The position numbers and the translations under genes were made by a program. DNA of 64,000 bases, from contig OY740772.1 in the NCBI GenBank assembly GCA_963513935.1, positions 11,130,098-11,194,097 on the forward strand, in the 5' to 3' direction. The stretch's first letter is position 1. Each line of letters begins with the position of its first letter. Positions 24,707 through 38,224 of this stretch are shown piece after piece. The DNA comes from Aphrophora alni (taxonomy: Eukaryota > Arthropoda > Insecta > Hemiptera > Aphrophoridae). The notes beneath the pieces were generated by a model, which searched no databases, had not been told where the DNA came from, and worked only from the letters and a program-made list of their open reading frames with translations.

Positions 24707-27075
24707 GAGTTATAAATCCATTAAAAAGAGACAGAAATACTAAATATCCTCATTTTATCTTTGTTGTACAACAGCTGTAGAGAGTAGACTGCTGTACTGC
24801 TATAAATATGTCATTAGACAGGGTTCGATAACACATTTTTCACAATAACTTCGCTATTTATTATCGTAGAGATGTGGGGTTGTTGCCGCTACATGTAGAA
24901 TTGATATTTCCTAGTTTCTATTCAAATTATTTAGTCTACAAGTTGAATAACACACAAGTAATGAAAAAAACTGATTAAAAATAGCAGTCATTCGATTTTT
25001 CTTAATTTCAATAGGGATCTCATTATACGATTACAGTATATTATGCATATATAAAATTGTATCTCCCTATTTAGTTTTTGTGGCAGCTATCATGCTTACT
25101 TATATTGACAACTATAAAGGGCGGACGACATGTTGAAAATATTTTTTCTTTAACCTTTAGTCAAATATATGAGTTCGAATTTTTATACGATTACCAAACT
25201 TACCCTATAATTCGTAGACTAGGTAAGTAAAAAGTTGAATGAAACAAAAAAATTCATTACTATTTCCCAGTACGATGAAATATAGTGTCACCCGACTCCC
25301 TTAAATAATATCTCACCCGTTTCCTCAATATGTATAAAATATTTAATTATATAGGTCGCGTGGATTGGAAACATTGATAGTAATTTTAAAACCCCCATTT
25401 TTAATGAGCTATTATTTAGCCTTTGTTTACATTAGACACTTTTATGTAACCCTACACTCTAATTAAGGGGGTAAATTCCAAGCCACCACTTTTATATATC
25501 TCATCACATATGTGAAATATGCAAACAGAATTTTGATAACTTTATTAGAAAAAAGTAATGACAGGGTACTGACTTTGGTTCACTCTCTACGTATGAAGGA
25601 TAATTTAACTAATTTTACGATTTAAATTTCCCTCACGTTGAAAATAATTCCCTCACAAAATGTCGTCAGCAACGCTACATAAAGCCGTCTCCAATATTTA
25701 ACGCTACGTTTGTTATACGTGGCATGCTATTACATGCTGGATGCTTACAAATAAACAAGTTGTGATAAGACAAATGAATATTACATCGCTTTCTATGTTA
25801 CTGGCTTATACAAGTAAACATAAACAAATCTAATTATCTCTATCTTGTTTGTTTCTAAAATTTGGTTAGTTTTTTGTAAGGTTTAAAATCATTAAAGACA
25901 CGAAGAAGACCCCAGTCTCAATAGTGTGAGATTCTTGCTCACTAAAACCATTTACATTCATTTTAGATTATGGATTAGGATTTGAAAATTACCCAGAAGA
26001 ACTTTATCCTTGGATATATCAGAATTATAGTGAAAGTGCTGAGCGTTATGATTGGCGAGAGTAAAGACTTGAGTGCAAAACATTTTGGTCAAGAATAACT
26101 TCGCGACAAATCATCCAAGAAGCCAAGTTGAGATGGTCGAAGTTTGTCAACTTTTGAAGTTTATCTTGTAAGGTTAAGAATGCCTTAGAAATATTTATTG
26201 AGTGTTTATTGGAGGACTGCACTGTATGGAACGTCATCTACTGCCACTACGAAGACGGCTGAGTTTTCAACAGAATTATTAGGAGCATACGACATCTTTT
26301 TTTTATAGAAAAGGAAATCCATTATGCGATTCTTTCATCCCCCATCGTGCCTTTCCCCCAGGTAGTGTTGGACTCTTACAGACTAAAACACATTCTCTCG
26401 CCATTATCTCTCTCTAGTAATTCCACTGCGATCTACGACACTTATTCGTCACCAAATTGAAAAATATCCGTACCATATGTTCACCATCTGTTCTTTAGAT
26501 AATACGTAAGAGTCACTTTTAATCTCACACTACTTTCCATCCAACCCTTAAGATTGACGCGCATACCAAATAAAATTTATAAAATGTTGAGGTATTCATT
26601 TTACCCGCTCTCTAAAAATGGCAAAAATGTAACAGAGAGATAGACGGTCGGATAGACACACATAATTTTAAAAATTATATAAATATCCTAAACGTCGACA
26701 ACATGATATCAAAATTTTATTAGCATCACAATACTTTCGTTATTACTTTAAAATAATAATTTAGTTGTAAATAGAAAAAAAAATATCACAGTATATTTTG
26801 CTAGGAGTACATTCATATTCAAAACAATATATTCTTTGTACAGTCTCTTTCATCAATATAAATGGCGTCAGGTGCACTGGGAGTTTTACCTCATAGGATA
26901 TGAAAACTACTAACATACATACAAATATTCCCAGAAGTGCTTTCCGTCAGTCAGATGAAACAATGTCATAACCTCTCAATGTTATTTAGTATACTTCATA
27001 AAACTACTACTTTGTTTGATTATATTAGAATGGGAAACATAAAACTCAAATGTTGGGTAAAAATGAGCTATTTCT
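24707..27075. other. Unassigned AT-rich sequence
   Basis: No gene, RNA or named element recognised. The minus-strand open frame at 26046-26237 is not supported by any motif. Confidence 0.4.
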
Positions 27076-27206
27076 AAATGTTCTGGTTACTAAATGATTA
27101 TATTGTTTGAGATCGTGGGACACTACATTTATTACTGCAGTTTGGTTTCATTCCAACCTATGCTATGATAGAGGGGGGGCCCACTATGAATAAACAGTGG
27201 TTTGCT
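27076..27206 (+). repeat. tRNA-derived SINE, decayed copy
   Basis: The body (TTTGGTTTCATTCCAACCTA, GATAGAGGGGGGGCCCACTAT, AATAAACAGTGG) matches the SINE at 3770-3916. The tRNA-like head (about 27076-27125) is eroded; only GTTCTGGT..CTAAATG and GATCGTGG remain. Confidence 0.7.
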
Positions 27207-27414
27207 TATATCTGTGTGGTTGGTTATCATCCAACTGTAAGGAAAACACTATTTTGTATGTGTTTACTAAACAAAATTATAAATAGGTGCATGTGACGAT
27301 TGTCAATTTTATTGCTACAATAAAACATTTAAAACAATAAAACATTCAGGGGGAAAAAACATTGTTTTACTGGATAGAAAAGAAGTACAAAAAGAACATC
27401 AGTAAGAGAATTAC

Positions 27415-27565
27415 ATATCAATAAATATCGAGCTTGACTTGTGAGATGGTAATAATAGAATAAAACTGTTAAAACATTTACAGTTTAGTTAGTGTAGCTC
27501 TGCATCACTGAAGATGGTGGCTTTATCGTTGAAACGCGTTTGAATCAAATAAACATACTATTGGT
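27415..27565 (+). repeat. Hammerhead-motif repeat, copy G
   Basis: A family-2 tail in reverse (ATATCGAGCTTGACTTGTGAGAT) is followed by the forward motif GCATCA, CTGAAGA, extra T, weakened stem II, GAAACGCGTT, TGAATC at 27502-27546. The core and palindrome are intact. Stem I pairs over only about three bases, so activity is doubtful. The arrangement resembles the head-to-head pair at 11270-11520. Confidence 0.6.
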
Positions 27566-28559
27566 GAGAATTTATATTCAAATTGCACCTCATTATAATA
27601 TGATAATTGCAAATAATATCATTCTAGACCGCATAATAAAAATTGAAATAATTTAACATAAGCCTTAGTTTTTTTTCTAATATATTTTATAATTTTTTTA
27701 AATTTTTTTTACATACAATGTACACACATTTTTTCAAAAACGGACAAATATATTAAGACCAAATTTTTAGAAGTTGTCTCTCTTTCTCATTTTCTATACC
27801 TCTTTTTCAAAACAAAATGTGTATAGAAATTGTAGCAACAACTTTTTTTATATTGTTTCAGTAGTTATTGAAAAAAGTTTCCCAACTTTATTATGAATAA
27901 GAATAGGAAAATCCCATTATATCGAATCCCTTTAAATGGTAATTTAACTATGTGAAAAAGAGTAAAGATTAGTAAGTATTCTTAAGCATTATATATCCAT
28001 AAAAGATTTGATAACTTTCAAACTTTTATACACAAAATCCCTTTGTGTCTTAGAAAACTTTATTCCCCACAATTGATGAAACCGTTTCTTTTTGTTTCAA
28101 ACCGTTCTACACAACCTTCATTTTGAAACGGTTTGGACTAATTTACATTCTAATTGTTAAATATTTAGCTCGTTATGTTTACTGAATTTTAACATAGCTT
28201 GTATTTCTTAATGATTTTACATTTTATATAAATACATCATACGCATTTCATTTCAATCGATTAGGTGGATATCGAAATAAGAAAGTACACTGACAAAGTA
28301 CTATGGTGTTAGGCATAAATGCGCCCATTTCACACAATAAATGCAAAGAAAGTATACTAGTTAAATTTTCTAACATTTTGTTCAAAGGGTTCTATAAATT
28401 TAATTTTAATTTGTTTTTTTTTTTATAAAAGGTATTCATTTATATCCCCCGAACATTTTGATTTAAGTTTATTTTGTTTAAAAATTTCTTTCGGATACCT
28501 ATAATGAAGGTTGTAGTTTTACAAATTAATTATTCAAAACATTTTTAATGAAATTTTGG
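27566..28559. other. Unassigned AT-rich sequence
   Basis: No gene or named element recognised. Confidence 0.4.
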
Positions 28560-28740
28560 TGAAACGTGACTCTTGTAACAAAACCAGCGTTTCAAACTGT
28601 TTATGTACACACCTACACGCCATTCATGGAAGAAGTTAAACCGCGGGGATTTCAGGGAAAACGTGTTTGTTTTATATAAAAGAAATCAATTTACGCAAAG
28701 AGGAACGAGTTAATTTTAACATAAACTGAACTCTAAAAAC
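28560..28740 (+). repeat. Dispersed repeat R4, copy 2
   Basis: Second copy of the repeat described at 14545-14735, same direction. Confidence 0.7.
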
Positions 28741-28796
28741 AAGACGTTAAACTCGCGACTGCTACCTGTATAAAAATTATTTTACGTATAAAAATT

Positions 28797-28834
28797 AACT
28801 GTGCAAAAATATTGCACAAACTTTCTCAGTTACA
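28797..28834 (+). repeat. Conserved hairpin word
   Basis: GTGCAA, a short AT loop, TTGCAC, then AAACTTTCTC. The same 30-odd bases occur at 38225-38255, and weaker forms at 61796-61828 and 10766-10790. The inverted GTGCAA/TTGCAC is a 6-bp stem. Surrounding sequence differs between copies. Confidence 0.6.
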
Positions 28835-30199
28835 CGTTATTAGCTGTAAAAAAAACTATTACTATTTTCACTGTCTTTATAAAATGTATTTAATATGTAA
28901 ATAGACCCTAAACTTGGTTTTATGCGTTATATGTGTGTCAACGACGTAAATCATGTTTGATTAAAATCGAGCTTTTTAGTCAAGGTCAAAGTTTATGAAG
29001 TTTCCTTATTATTCCTGAACGGCGATATTTTTTTACTTGCAATTTTGCACACGCGTTTGAACATCCTTCTTCAATTTCACGAAATTTTTATGGTGAGAAA
29101 ATCCCCAAAATTACGATTTTCTCAAAATAGGCTCTAACTTTAATCAAATGTTGCTAGGATATAGATTTATGGTAGTCCCCCCCCCCCTCCGAGTTTTCAA
29201 AAATCCAAGATCTAGCTAAACATCCGAGAAAGATAAAAACACCTCTATTTCAACAAAATCTTTCGATCCGTTCAGGAAACAAAATTTACAAACCTACAAT
29301 TGCTCTTTTATAGCACGAGATAAAATTAAAAAAGATATATCAAAACGTTTTTACTTCCCCAGTATACAAAGTTTATAAATCCCACAAAATGTCTTCCTCC
29401 AAATTTCATAACTTCAGGAAAGTTATTTCCGTAACGCCGTCTACCCGGTTATTTAATAACTCGTTCCACCTGTAAAAAAAATGATTATTTTTGATAAAAC
29501 CGAAACATAGTTTCAAAATAAATAGGATTATTATAAGATGACTTTCATGTTTGATGACGTAAACACAATCTTATCCAATCTGTGAAACAACCTTTACAAG
29601 TTTAAGATCAAAGTCAGCGAAGGGTGTAAAGGAAGTATCAAGAAAACACGGTGATAAAAGATACTCAAACGCTTTGTGTTTGCAGATGAAAAGAATAGTA
29701 TACTGAATGTTGTATAAAATAATGGTCCACTAAAAGACATTAAATTGATAAGTGAGTGATATAAAGCGAGGGAGGAAGGTTGATATAAATTAAAATGATT
29801 TAATGTGAATTTGTGTTTTATTATTACATTTTTAGAAAATAATTGAGGAACTAAAAACTAATGTTTTGTTACGTAGGTTAAATTTATTCCTTCATCATTG
29901 TATTGATTTTAATTTTTCTGGAGACAGCACTTATTTTGAAGTTCCTTGTTTCTAATAATTTATATATTTAAATCATGAAAGAAATTTATTTTAGTTTGCG
30001 AGTAGAAAAAAAGGAATCCGAAAATAGGATTCAATTTTTCAATAAGTAGAACTTTGATCCTGTCAGATACTCTATGATCCTTTAAACAGCAAAGAGGAAA
30101 TGATATTTAAATTTTTGTGACAGTCCGACTCACTACTGTACTCTGGTTATAACAGAAAAGATTAAATCACAAATATTGAAATCTATATTGTATTTGTGC
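28835..30199. other. Unassigned AT-rich sequence
   Basis: No gene recognised. A C-run (29178-29188) lies in otherwise ordinary AT-rich DNA. Confidence 0.4.
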
Positions 30200-30440
30200 A
30201 GTATCAAAATAAAAACTCCCTGGAATTTATAAGAAACATTGCATTGGTATTGTAGTTAACTGCTAGAATTTAAGAAGGGTTTTTATCTTACCTATGGTTT
30301 TAGTTTTTCTGTATTACCTGAGGCGAAACAAAACCTAGACGAGACAATCCCCTGGGTAACACAGCCTTACAATCGATTGTGGCCTGTAAACGTTTTAAGA
30401 CGTGATCAGTAATCGAAAATGTGTTCCTGCATCTCGATAA
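30200..30440 (+). repeat. Dispersed repeat R3, copy 3
   Basis: Third copy of the family at 9950-10200 and 18325-18560. It has the fullest set of shared words, including CCTGAGGCGAAACAAAACC, GAGACAATCCCCTGGGTAAC and TTTTAAGACGTGATCAGTAAT. Confidence 0.7.
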
Positions 30441-31217
30441 TAATCATTGTGTACTGCAACATTGAAATATATAGACTTGGGTAATTGCATAAAATATAGT
30501 TTGTATATTAAAATCTAGTTCACAATAAAGTGTTAGACTCGGCTGTATAATGTTAGATTAGTTGTACTGTAGTTATATATAGGATGTGAAAAAATGTAGG
30601 CCATGCCAAAATTACTTTAACACCTTCAATACAAGTAAAGTAATAATTTTACAATTTCAAAAAGTACTCCTTACATCATTTTTTCTTTCAATGTAAACAT
30701 TTTTGAAGTGATGCTTCTATTTATTTTACTTTGATATATAAACATAGTCTTGGTTTGACATACCCACAACCAAGACTTGAAAAAGTTGTTAATTACTTAA
30801 TTTGTAATCTGAATTATATGCAAATTTGTGTTAAAGTACAGAAAACTTAAAAATCTTCAGTTTCCAAATATTATCCTTTTTAAAGTTATTTTTATTCCTT
30901 TTTTTTTACTTTTATCAAAGTTACATGTTATGTATGATTTATACTTAGTTTTCAATTCTAAATGCCGATGGTACATTCTAATAAAAAAATATAGTTTTTT
31001 GTTTCCTTTGAATAAAAGTATCAATATTTTTGTTGTTTTTATAATTTTTGCAAGAATAGATAACTCTAATATTTCCGTTTTAATAATCAACTGAAGTGAT
31101 GTTCATTTTGCGTTTTTCAATTCACTCGCGCATTATAATTTTCATGTATGCACTGGTTGACAAACTTTGAGATGTAAATCTTCACATTTTCTCAAAATTA
31201 ATACTCAACTCGTATAT

Positions 31218-32230
31218 TTCAGATGATACTTTCGATTTAGACATGACAACAAGTTTTCGAAAATACATAAAATAACAGCAGGAGTGCCTCAGAGAAGTGT
31301 CCTTGTCCCAACGCTTTATTTACTGTTTACCCGTGATATACCTCAGGAAAACAATACCACCATTGCAACCTTTGCCGACGATACCGCTATCTTAGCTGTT
31401 GGAAAGGATGCTGACGTAGCGACCAGTAAACTACAGAGAGCTGTGGACCGAGTAAATGAATGGACTAAACATTGACGCGTTAAAAAAATGAAGGAAAATC
31501 AACTTATATTCATTTCACTAATAAAAAGTTAGTACCAATACCCTTGGTAATAAACGCCAAAACATTGTCCCATGTAAATACAGCCAAGTATCTTGGCATG
31601 ACCCTTGATACTAAGCTAAAGTGGAAGGAGCATGTGAAGAAAAATAAGGAAGAACTAAATAACAAATACAGGCAACTTTACTGGTTGCTTGGACGAAAGT
31701 CAGAGTTGTCCATTCATAACAAGCTTTTAATTTACAAGCATGTACTGAAGCCTGTATGGACCTATAACATCCAAATGTGGGGCTGTACGAAGGAAACAAA
31801 TATGAAGAACATCCAGAACTTTCAAAATAAAGTCCTTCGAGGAATAGTTCAAGCTCCGTGGTACATCCAGAACAGTGATTTACACAGAGATTTGAAAGTA
31901 AATTTCGTAAAAGAAGAAGTAAGGAAGGTGGCTTTGAGGCATAAACAACGTCTCCTAGTTCACGTTCATCGGGACATGAAGGCATTGACTGACAACGTTA
32001 ATGATGAGATTCGCCCCCTCAAGAGAACTAAACCTCATGATTTGATGTAATAGTGATCTGGTGATTAATGGTGAAGGGACCAAATACTAGTGGTAGCCCT
32101 ACATAAGTGATGTAATAGAGATATTAGTCTTTAGTCGATCCTATTGGGATTGGTCAAGATGATGATTTTGTTTTCTTTGTTATTTGTAATTGTATTATGT
32201 AATAATAAATTATATATATGTATGAAAAAA
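31218..32230 (+). pseudogene. 5'-truncated Jockey-like LINE, RT C-terminal half
   Basis: The end of a non-LTR reverse transcriptase ORF2. Seen first is ITAGVPQRSVLVPTLYLLF, the usual GVPQGSVLGPxLY region with the Gly after PQ changed to Arg and a second Gly lost. Then come the catalytic block FADDTA (about 31371-31388) and the WTKH region. A TGA at 31473-31475 sits where Trp is expected, and a 1-base loss near 31498 shifts the frame. From 31544 the C-terminal domain runs on (AKYLGMTLDTKLKWKEH, then LIYKHVLKPVWTYNIQMWG) to the stop at 32048-32050. A 3' tail with AATAAA and a short A-run ends near 32230. Truncation at the 5' end is typical of LINE insertion. The family is inferred from these motifs; the copy is dead. 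Confidence 0.88.
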
Positions 32231-32347
32231 AATCCCAAAATTAAATCGAATTATATTTAGTCAATTGTTATAATACCGAATCAATTTCCCTTATTCTGCC
32301 AATTTGAGATATTTAAAAAAAAAGAATTTCAATCCAACCATGTACTG

Positions 32348-32449
32348 ACACCAAACACCGTTCGTTTATAGTGGGGCCTCTCTCCACAATACCACAGGTT
32401 GGTATGAACCAAACTGTACTGAAAATCCGTTGTGCCTTAGGTCAGTTGT
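32348..32449 (-). repeat. SINE body fragment
   Basis: On the minus strand GTTTGGTTCATACCAACCTGTGGTA-like sequence, GGAGAGAGGCCCCACTATAAA and a CGGTGTTTGG end match the SINE body at 45300-45460. The tRNA head is missing. The 5' end abuts the TTAGG array at 32451. Confidence 0.7.
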
Positions 32450-32450
32450 A

Positions 32451-32524
32451 CCTAACCTAACCTAACCTGACCTAACCTAACCTAATCTAACCTAACCTAA
32501 CCTAACCTAACCTAACCTAACCTA
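32451..32524 (-). repeat. Interstitial telomere-type array (TTAGG)n
   Basis: About fifteen CCTAA units on the plus strand (TTAGG on the minus), with two single-base variants (CCTGA, TCTAA). This is the canonical insect telomere pentamer in an internal position, between a SINE fragment and unrelated sequence. Confidence 0.85.
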
Positions 32525-32867
32525 CAACCTTCGACACGAATCCTTGATCAAGAGATGGTCCCCTAAATCATCTCATCCACTAAGACCAAACTAAGACAGT
32601 AATGTATAATCGGTCATTTAAAATTATTTGAGGGATGTAGTCAGATTGCCTAATCTACCCCGTAATTTCACTAACAACTCCTAACGTTCATATGTCGCAG
32701 CAAATAAATATAGTAACACTTTTTCATTTTTTTTTTTTTTACACAGACCAAGAAAAATCCATTACAATTATTAAAATCCATTACAAAAAAAATTTATATA
32801 TTTTTCATTTTTATCTACTTTTTTGTAAAACTTTCAACATTTAACAATACCAATGATATGCACATCA

Positions 32868-33025
32868 ATAGATGCAGAATTGAAAGGAGAGTAAACCCTG
32901 AAAAAATGACTATAAAATTAACTTTTTTTTGAAAAAAGATGAAATTTTTTTTTTAATCCAACTATATGGGTAACAAAAGATGCAGAATTGAAACAGAATA
33001 AACCCTGAAAAATGACTTTGACATC
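32868..33025. repeat. Imperfect 108-bp-spaced direct repeat
   Basis: GATGCAGAATTGAAA..., AACCCTGAAAAA.TGACT occurs at about 32871 and about 32979. The sequence between is T-rich. Confidence 0.6.
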
Positions 33026-35154
33026 TTAAATGGTTTAAGAGTTATTGCAATTTATATGTCAATAAAAATACCAGATTTTAACATTTCACGTTTCGCCACT
33101 TGCAATACCTTTTTAAATCGCCTGTAGCTCCATAACTATACATTGTAATGATATGAAATTTTACATGAGGAAAGAAGAAAATCCAAGTTTTGTTGTGGTG
33201 TTTTCAATTCGAAAATATCTCTTATAGTTTCTGAGTAATTAACTCGGGAATACAGCCAATTTTCAAACTTTGCAAAACCCCCTCGCAGTTTTTTTAGGCG
33301 AAAAAGTGAGTTTTGGATTTTTGATTGTTTTTATAGCTTAATAGAAGCAGAATTAAATTTGGAGTCGAGGGGTGCTATTGAAATTTCAAAATTTTTAATA
33401 TTTTTTTTCATTTAATATTTATTAAAGCTTCAATTAGATAATACTAATTTATTTATTAACAATTATTAGATAATACTCATGGTCATTTTACCGCCTGAAG
33501 AGTTGTCATTAATAAATATTAAAACAAATATATAGTAGAAAACCAACATGACAAATTTGATAAAAATCTATTCATCTGTTAAGGCTATAAAGCGCTGCAA
33601 GAACTAGACAAATAAACCAATAGAACAATCAAAAAGTACTTGAATACACTGTAATCCTTGAATATTTTAACATCAATTTTTTGACCAATCATATAATGTT
33701 ATAAAACCAGTAAGACTAGTTTAACTATATCACCATTTCAATATATTCTGCACACATCAAAGTGGAAGCATAATCTGTTAAAACAGTTGAAGTTTAATCA
33801 AAATCAATTCATCAGTTTATACTGAAGGTACTGTACTGAGTAGACAACTGACAACCAGTAGATAAACTGATAACAGATAGGTAGAGAGAGAATGATAACC
33901 TCCTAAAACACAATTCAAACCTCAACAACCTGAAACAAGTAAGTTTTTTTTCAAGTTGCATATCAAAACTGGACGTTAAAATGTTATAACAGTTTCATTT
34001 AGCAGTTGACACATGATCACAAAATTACAAAAAATAAAATTTAATTTAATTTAGATTTTTTAAACTCTTATGAAACATATTCTACACGAATAAATCATTT
34101 TCCCTTTAGAAAGGCCAAGGTATTCCACTAGGAATCTCATACATATTGAGATAGTAATGTAGTTTACAGTCTTCAACATCTATTGCTTTGAAAATATTTC
34201 TTACATGATACACCGAGCTTGCTTTTATCTGTAAATAAAATCAGTACTACATCTTTTATGTATGTTTAAAATATATTTATGTATTGCAGCGCACTGATTT
34301 GATTTAAAAACCAATCTAATGTAACAGATATACTATATTATGTGCCACGAATCATATCCGTTAGGTAATAGTCAAGAACAAGATAGTCAATCCGACAGTA
34401 CCCTGCACGAGGCTAACCCCCGAGCAAGGCTACCACGTCTTGCAATGCTAATATAATTGTGTAAATAAGTAGATTTATTGTGTTTCCGTAGTTTTTGTAC
34501 TAGTTAACAGGTTTTTTTTTTAAATAATTTAAACATATTTAGTCTCACTGATAAATTAACATTATATATTAGACGTATTTATTTTTTAAACATTTTTTTG
34601 TTTTAACGATAGTAGTTATTTCCTCTGTAATAAAAGTAATAACCCAGTGTAAAACTGAGTATTACTTTTTAATTGAAATTTCTTACAAACAAGGAGAAAG
34701 TTTAATATTGCATTTATTAAGTCGGAAAATATTGTTTTCGTTGAGAAATTTCTGATGATTTGTTTACAACGAAATAACAGCAGCTATGGGTATATTTTTT
34801 TTGTTAAATTGTGCTCTTTGAAACTAACTGTGATGCAAAATAATGCAGTATCTATGATTTTAACTAATGGCTTAAATAAAAGTAACTGCAATAAAATCGC
34901 GGTGTAAAGCAGGGAAAAGAGTTGGTAAAACCGCACGGTCCCTATGGGTTTCTTCAAGGTTAAGGTGTCTACTATACACCCTTCTAATACTTCTGTTTCA
35001 CCGAAAAAACGTAAAGAATGTCTTTTTTTTTGTTTACGATTTGGATTTATGTATATGTTTGTGGTAGTTTGGGTAATGTCTGTGCAATGATTATTTCTCT
35101 AATTTGGCTTTAATAAACTCCAACTTCAACCCTTCTTGCATTACATTAATACTT
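33026..35154. other. Unassigned AT-rich sequence
   Basis: No gene, RNA or named element recognised. Confidence 0.4.
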
Positions 35155-35310
35155 ATTTAGTTGAAGACCTAGTTCTTGTTGCAGTTACAGTGGCGCTATC
35201 TATTCTATCCTATAATTGGATTCACTAATTATAGTTACAGCCTTTATCAAAACAAATTGCACAAGGTCCATAGAGACAAGTCATTAACTCGTCCTAATTA
35301 TTTACATTAG
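35155..35310 (+). repeat. Dispersed repeat R5, copy 2
   Basis: Second copy of the repeat at 13290-13450, same direction, followed by a G-run (35311-35319). Confidence 0.72.
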
Positions 35311-35319
35311 GGGGGGGGA

Positions 35320-37599
35320 GGGTTGTTTGTTACTTAAACAACATAACTTGTTTAGAGTAAAATAATTATAATTGTCTTTATTTAACATACAGCAAGAAAA
35401 AAATAAATCTGAAAAAAAAACTGTACACCATACTCATGTTTTTAATTTTGCTCAATTATACCTTTAAGGACCCTTCGTAAGGACCTCAAATATTGCGCTT
35501 CATAACTTTCGATAAAAGCACGCTAAATCGCAAAATAGGACTATTATCAAATAAGTCATTTTTCAACAACACCTCTACCGATTTTGTTCAAATTTTACTA
35601 CATCGAAAGAAAGAAAAAACAGTTCGTTTTAGTCGAAAACTTTAACGAACCTTAACAGACCACATTAAAAGCTTGATTTTAATGAAATACAATTTACAAT
35701 GAAGAAGAGTTCATGGCAACAGCGACGCAAGTTTAGGCACTTATATTAATATATTTGAAGAGAGTGCATGGCACATTTTTACTTTTTGATTAACAACTAT
35801 CGAAATGAATATGTTTTTGGCGACGAATAATTTTGGTTGGTTTTTACGCGTTTTATAGGCTGCGTGTGGGAGAATTATTGTTTTGCTAAATTAAAAATCC
35901 TTTAATAATAAACATGAGTGAATAACAGAATGTAAAGTATTTTCGTTTGTGAATAGAGTCTTGCTTTCCATTTAGACTCGACATTTGATGATGACGTATC
36001 AAATGTTCCCAAGAGGAAGTCGCTTTGTAAACTGAAACCGGAAGTAGACTATCCAGTGTCACAAAGTAGGAAGTACAGTCGTGTGATGGAAACAATTATA
36101 TCAGGATAAGGTTTCTTCTTTTATTTAACTGAGCGTTATATTGGTGTGATATTTTACAAAAATGTCTATTGTAGGAGAATGTGAAAACTTGTTCCTTTTC
36201 CTAGTAGAGAGAAATTTATTTTATGTGGGAAAAAAATTAATGTAAATATCTGTTTAGAGACCACAAAGTTATAATAAGTGCTTTTTAGGTTATGTCTGTC
36301 TGTACTCCGTGTTGTTTCCTAAGCGTATTAATTTATTTTGATTAAATTTGGTATATTTTGTGTCGCATGAAAGTACTCCAATATTTGACTTCTCGAGGAA
36401 CAGTCGTTGTTGAGTGATTTGATTTAAATTTTGCACGAATATTGTAGATATGTATGAAAGTTGTGATATGATTGCTTTGCTACCCAAATAGAGTTAGTAG
36501 AGTGATGGGGGAAATGATGGACTGTCGGTAAGCCTATCTTAGGCACCGCGTTTTGTAAATCAAGTCCACATATCTCTCGACGTTTGAATATAATTACTTA
36601 ACACTTTAAACCCTGTCAAACCAACCAGGGAAAAAGCTTTGATAATTAATTTTACAACAATAACAATAAGGGTAGTTTCATGTTTAACTTATAAATTCAC
36701 TAGACACAACTTAAGAGTATTCTAACGGGATTATAGTCCATTTAGTAGTAAGGCCGTAGAAGTAGGAAACTTCCACAACCTGAATTTATACTGGTTAATC
36801 GCCCTGCCGGGAATATCGCAGAACATCCCTATCCTAGGTAATTTATTGCGACATATTAATAATTAAAGTTAAACTAAACACGTGGAACGTAGTTAAAGAG
36901 TGGTCATCTTGCCCCAAGTCGAAGACTCTTCGATATCGCTTTCGTAGTTCGTAGTCCAGTGAGGAACACTACTCCATTTTCTGCACGAGACGAATGTACG
37001 CATTCGTGCGTGGTCGATTAGATTCGTAGTAGATCGGAAATCTATTCGTTAAATGAAACCACGTTACAAAGTATACGACAAAATATTCAAATAGATATCG
37101 TGCATGCAAACAAAATGGCAGCTGTATAAAATACAAAATTTTGTGGTTATTGTATTATTATATATTTATTAACAGCTGTTATATTAATTTGGACAACTGT
37201 TATGTATTGTTGAGTAATTTTTAAATTTATTCATTAGTTCACCTCCTTTTGTTGCTTTATTGATGGCTTTTTAAATTTAGTCATTTGTTGAACAATGAAA
37301 TTGAAGGTCGATGGATTAGGAAGGGAAGTTATTTCAAAGACTGCTCTCTAAGATCGATCTAACCGTTAGGGATTTCTTTTTGGGAGGATACTGAGAAGGA
37401 TGACACACTATCTCAGACTCTCAAAACAGATGAGGAGCCAAAAACAGTTATTGAAAATTAATTCTCACAATACTATTTCTGGCATACCTCAGCTCATAAC
37501 CTCTAGGTGCCTGGTATGCTTTTGTATTCAGAATGACAACTCAAATAATTGATTAATATGAGATAACATGTATACATGGTTCACTATGTCTTAATTTGT
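35320..37599. other. Unassigned sequence
   Basis: No gene or named element recognised. 36760-37040 is somewhat richer in G and C and holds a short inverted repeat (ACGAATGTACGCATTCGT, about 36989-37006). Open frames at 35886-36095 and 36290-36487 (minus) show no motifs. Confidence 0.4.
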
Positions 37600-37768
37600 T
37601 TGTATTTTATAAAATTTCTATCTTGTGTATTTGTTGTATTGTATATTGTGTATTTGTATTGTTTGTCGTGAGTAATTTTTGTATAGTATAACAAGTCAAA
37701 TGTATACCGCAGCACTGCTGTACTATGTATGCCATAAATGATGTAAATAAATAATAATAATACCTATG
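37600..37768 (+). repeat. LINE 3' tail fragment (probable)
   Basis: The T- and GTAT-rich stretch ending in TATGCCATAAATGATGTAAATAAATAATAATAATA resembles the 3' untranslated tail of insect LINEs, which often end in short AAT/AATA repeats. No coding part is attached, so the assignment rests on the tail only. Confidence 0.45.
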
Positions 37769-37914
37769 AAACTTTCATTCGACGGTTTTATCAAAGTATA
37801 GCTGTTCACAATTTGAACTCCCCGTCGGTTCAAAAACCCAAATTACGACTTGAAGTAGTCTCTCTTATTTAAGAACAGTGTTGTATCTTAACTAATACAA
37901 AATTAAAACGGGTG

Positions 37915-38175
37915 GACGATTCTTTTCAACCATTCTGTGTACCACTTTTGATGATTTAATTAAAATCAAACGAAAGGTTAAATTCAATTTCAGGCTGCAA
38001 CTAAACTATTTAGCAGTTTTATGACGTCACAGTATTTCACCTAATGAACGTTTAATGTGACCTACAAGATGCCCATTGTTTCCAAGTACCGGAAGTGGGT
38101 CATAAGGCCAACTTCTAAAGGATTTGTTGAACGAAATACATACTGTCAATCATAGTTTAGTAATGCAGGTTATTT
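37915..38175 (+). repeat. Dispersed repeat R6, copy 1
   Basis: Closely matches 45785-46050 in the same direction: AGGTTAAATTCAATTTCAGG, ACTAAACTATTTAGCAG, TTTTATGACGTCAC, AATGAACGTTTAATGTGACC, TACCGGAAGTGGGTCATAAG and GGCCAACTTCTAAAGGATTT. The inner about 150 bp is nearly identical, so this is the youngest of the small dispersed families here. Confidence 0.82.
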
Positions 38176-38224
38176 AAGTATATTAACACTGTGAACCATG
38201 AAGAATTAAACAATTAATAACAAA

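Noticed and set aside
30828..31094. 88-codon plus frame and overlapping 77-codon minus frame
   Set aside because: Extremely AT-rich, biased to Phe/Ile/Lys/Asn, no motifs; chance open frames.
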